6,484 nucleotides of DNA, from contig MFRX01000030.1 of the NCBI GenBank assembly GCA_001784725.1, positions 1-6,484 of the forward strand, given 5' to 3'. Under the pieces are notes generated by a model, which ran no database searches, was not told the DNA's origin, and was given only the letters and a program-made list of their open reading frames with translations. This document shows, one piece after another, positions 5,146 to 6,484 of this stretch. Position 1 is the first letter of the stretch. The number at the start of each line of letters is the position of its first letter. The translations under genes and the position numbers were made by a program. The stretch is from Candidatus Moranbacteria bacterium RIFCSPHIGHO2_02_FULL_40_12b. GTDB taxonomy: Bacteria; Patescibacteriota; Minisyncoccia; Moranbacterales; 2-12-FULL-40-10.

Positions 5146-6484
5146 TTAGTACATCAGCACCGCTACCGGTTCCATCTTCGCGACTATGTCCACCATTTTA
5201 TTTTCATCCAGCCCTTCCAGCACTTCATTTATGTCCTTGTAGTAAGCCCGGTCCTGAAGGATAACTCCTTTGGACTGGGCGTTATATAGACGAATTTGGC
5301 TTTTTTCCATCTTTTCAAACAATGCGCTTTTATTTTCCGGAATATCGCTTTCCGCGTTTTTTCTTCTCCCGGTCCCATGGGGAGCCGAGAAAAAAGCGGA
5401 ATCATTTTGGTCGGTTCCAGTACAGAGATAAGCCGAAGTGCTCATTGAAGAGGGGATGAAGACCGGTTCGCCGGTCCTGGAAAATACGGGGTGATCTTTC
5501 ATTTTTTTTAGGCCATAGGCGCGGACAGCGCCGTTCCGATGCACCCATATGTTTTCGCCAAAATGATTTTCATTTTCTATGGAAATGTGCGATGTGTCAT
5601 AAAGAAGTTCCAGTTTTATTTGTTTTCCGAAGACCTTTTCCATCGCCCGGTCTATATTATGGCTGATTACGCACCGATTGGCGAATCCAAAATTAGCGGC
5701 GGCGCGGTGGGCGCGGATAAACATTCGCCCTTCCAGACCGCGGTCATCATAACCGAAAAATTCCTCTTTATCGGCGTAGTCCTTGATTTTTTTGGCAAGA
5801 TTGAAATAAACTTTTTTCATTTGGCTGTCAAAAAAAGTTGTTCCAATTTTGAGCATCCATTTCTGGCTCCGATGTTCCTTGATTTTAGGCGTATACATAT
5901 ACGAAGCATATTGTCCCAGAAGTCCGGAGCCGGTATGGAGCAGGATAATGTATTGTCCAGGCCTGACTCCGAATTTTTTGGCCTTGTCTGGATTAATCAC
6001 CTTGGAAATTTTCATAAGATCAAGGAAATGATTGCCGGCAGCCCCTAAAATTCCCAGCCGATAGCCGGCGATTTTAATGAAAATTTTCGGAATTACGTCC
6101 AAAATCTCGCGCCTTGAAGGAATTTCACTGCTGCCGCCAAAAAAATTTCCGTTGAGCAGGGTGTTGGCAGTTTCGTCTTTTGTCCGGGTCTTGAAAAAAT
6201 CAACCAGCGGATTTATTCCCAGCCGGCAAGTATCCAGCGCGATTTCGTACGGAATTTTTGTTCCGACATATTTTTTCGTCGGAACAACTTTTACCAGCTC
6301 GTTAAATAATTCATTTATTTTTTCAGGAGTCGCGCTTTTTTCATCAAGTTCGGTTTTCAGAAGACGCATTCCGCAATTGGGAGCGGTGTCATTGATCTGG
6401 GGAAAAAGAAAATTCTTGCTGGCCGCAACGGTTCCGGTAGGATTTTTTCTTCCTTTTTTAGGATGGATGTCGCTCATCGCGGAG
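5146..6484 (-). CDS. rtcB: RtcB-family RNA ligase, divergent, 5' end beyond the window
   Basis: RtcB joins RNA 2',3'-cyclic phosphate or 3'-phosphate ends to 5'-OH ends through a GMP-activated intermediate, in tRNA splicing and RNA repair. Numbering from the Met at 6477, conserved blocks appear in family order: MSDIHPKKGR (1-10, the MPDxH block), NCGMRL (34-39), LGAAGNHFLDL (144-154), LLHTGSGLLGQ (179-189), YDTSHISIEN (293-302), WVHRNGAVRAYG (311-322), IPSSMST (341-347), HGTGR (367-371, with the His that becomes guanylated) and YYKDINEV (412-419). The MPDxH block normally lies tens of residues into RtcB and the frame is open to the edge with no ribosome-binding site, so the real start is beyond 6484. 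Unusual points: the DxxC metal Asp aligns with Ala32, the Arg of HSGSRG with Gly185, and the C-terminal KG with MY. Most of the family's fold is clearly kept, but ligase activity is uncertain. No archease is visible. Confidence 0.92.
   Translation of the reverse strand, partial: SAMSDIHPKKGRKNPTGTVAASKNFLFPQINDTAPNCGMRLLKTELDEKSATPEKINELFNELVKVVPTKKYVGTKIPYEIALDTCRLGINPLVDFFKTRTKDETANTLLNGNFFGGSSEIPSRREILDVIPKIFIKIAGYRLGILGAAGNHFLDLMKISKVINPDKAKKFGVRPGQYIILLHTGSGLLGQYASYMYTPKIKEHRSQKWMLKIGTTFFDSQMKKVYFNLAKKIKDYADKEEFFGYDDRGLEGRMFIRAHRAAANFGFANRCVISHNIDRAMEKVFGKQIKLELLYDTSHISIENENHFGENIWVHRNGAVRAYGLKKMKDHPVFSRTGEPVFIPSSMSTSAYLCTGTDQNDSAFFSAPHGTGRRKNAESDIPENKSALFEKMEKSQIRLYNAQSKGVILQDRAYYKDINEVLEGLDENKMVDIVAKMEPVAVLMY
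6258..6287. repeat. Perfect 10-bp inverted repeat inside rtcB
   Basis: TTGTTCCGAC (6258-6267) and GTCGGAACAA (6278-6287) are perfectly complementary with a 10-nt loop. It lies within the segment coding for VVPTKKYVGT (about residues 64-73) near the 5' part of the visible gene. It could form a stable hairpin in the transcript. It has no T-tract in the right place to be a terminator, and chance is possible. Confidence 0.6.

Noticed and set aside
5461..5476. 6-bp inverted repeat GACCGG/CCGGTC with a 4-nt loop in rtcB
   Set aside because: It is short and within coding sequence; stems of this length are expected by chance in a window this size.
5539..6048. Plus-strand frames of 169 and 60 aa opposite rtcB
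   Set aside because: They are antisense to the conserved core of RtcB, including GNHF and HTGS, and so are shadows.

Overview
The window is AT-rich bacterial DNA using the standard code (Trp is TGG and no in-frame TGA is needed). It holds five protein-coding genes and almost no spare sequence. The short spacers, weak or absent Shine-Dalgarno sequences, AT-rich 7-bp repeats between genes and very divergent proteins suggest a small uncultured bacterium of the Candidate Phyla Radiation (Patescibacteria / Parcubacteria-like). That placement is an inference from style, not from a marker gene.

Left part (1-2774, plus strand): the C-terminal part of a multi-membrane-span GT-C-type glycosyltransferase, cut by the left edge, followed by a complete GT-C-type glycosyltransferase of 511 aa. 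A 46-bp sequence is tandemly duplicated at the very left edge and breaks the reading frame of the first gene. This is either an assembly artefact or a real frameshift.

Right part (2776-6484, minus strand): in transcription order, an RtcB-family RNA ligase (its 5' end lies beyond the right edge), a thymidylate-kinase-like P-loop kinase, and a Wzx/MVF-type polysaccharide flippase. The flippase converges on the second glycosyltransferase with one base between the two stop codons. The glycosyltransferases and flippase make a plausible membrane set for building and exporting a lipid-linked surface glycan. The kinase and RtcB have no obvious link to that pathway.

The most distinctive signal is a family of palindromic repeat elements inserted in frame within coding sequence. 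One copy lies in the flippase (3654-3699) and a double, inverted pair lies in the kinase (4608-4700). The flippase copy and one kinase copy are read in the same orientation and frame and give related peptides (SPLIPLLKKG and SPLTPLFQRG). A second notable structure is an 18/20-bp inverted repeat (4318-4337 / 4401-4420) that joins the kinase stop codon to the flippase translation start region. Third, the RtcB homologue keeps the guanylated His but has substitutions at three positions that are normally conserved.
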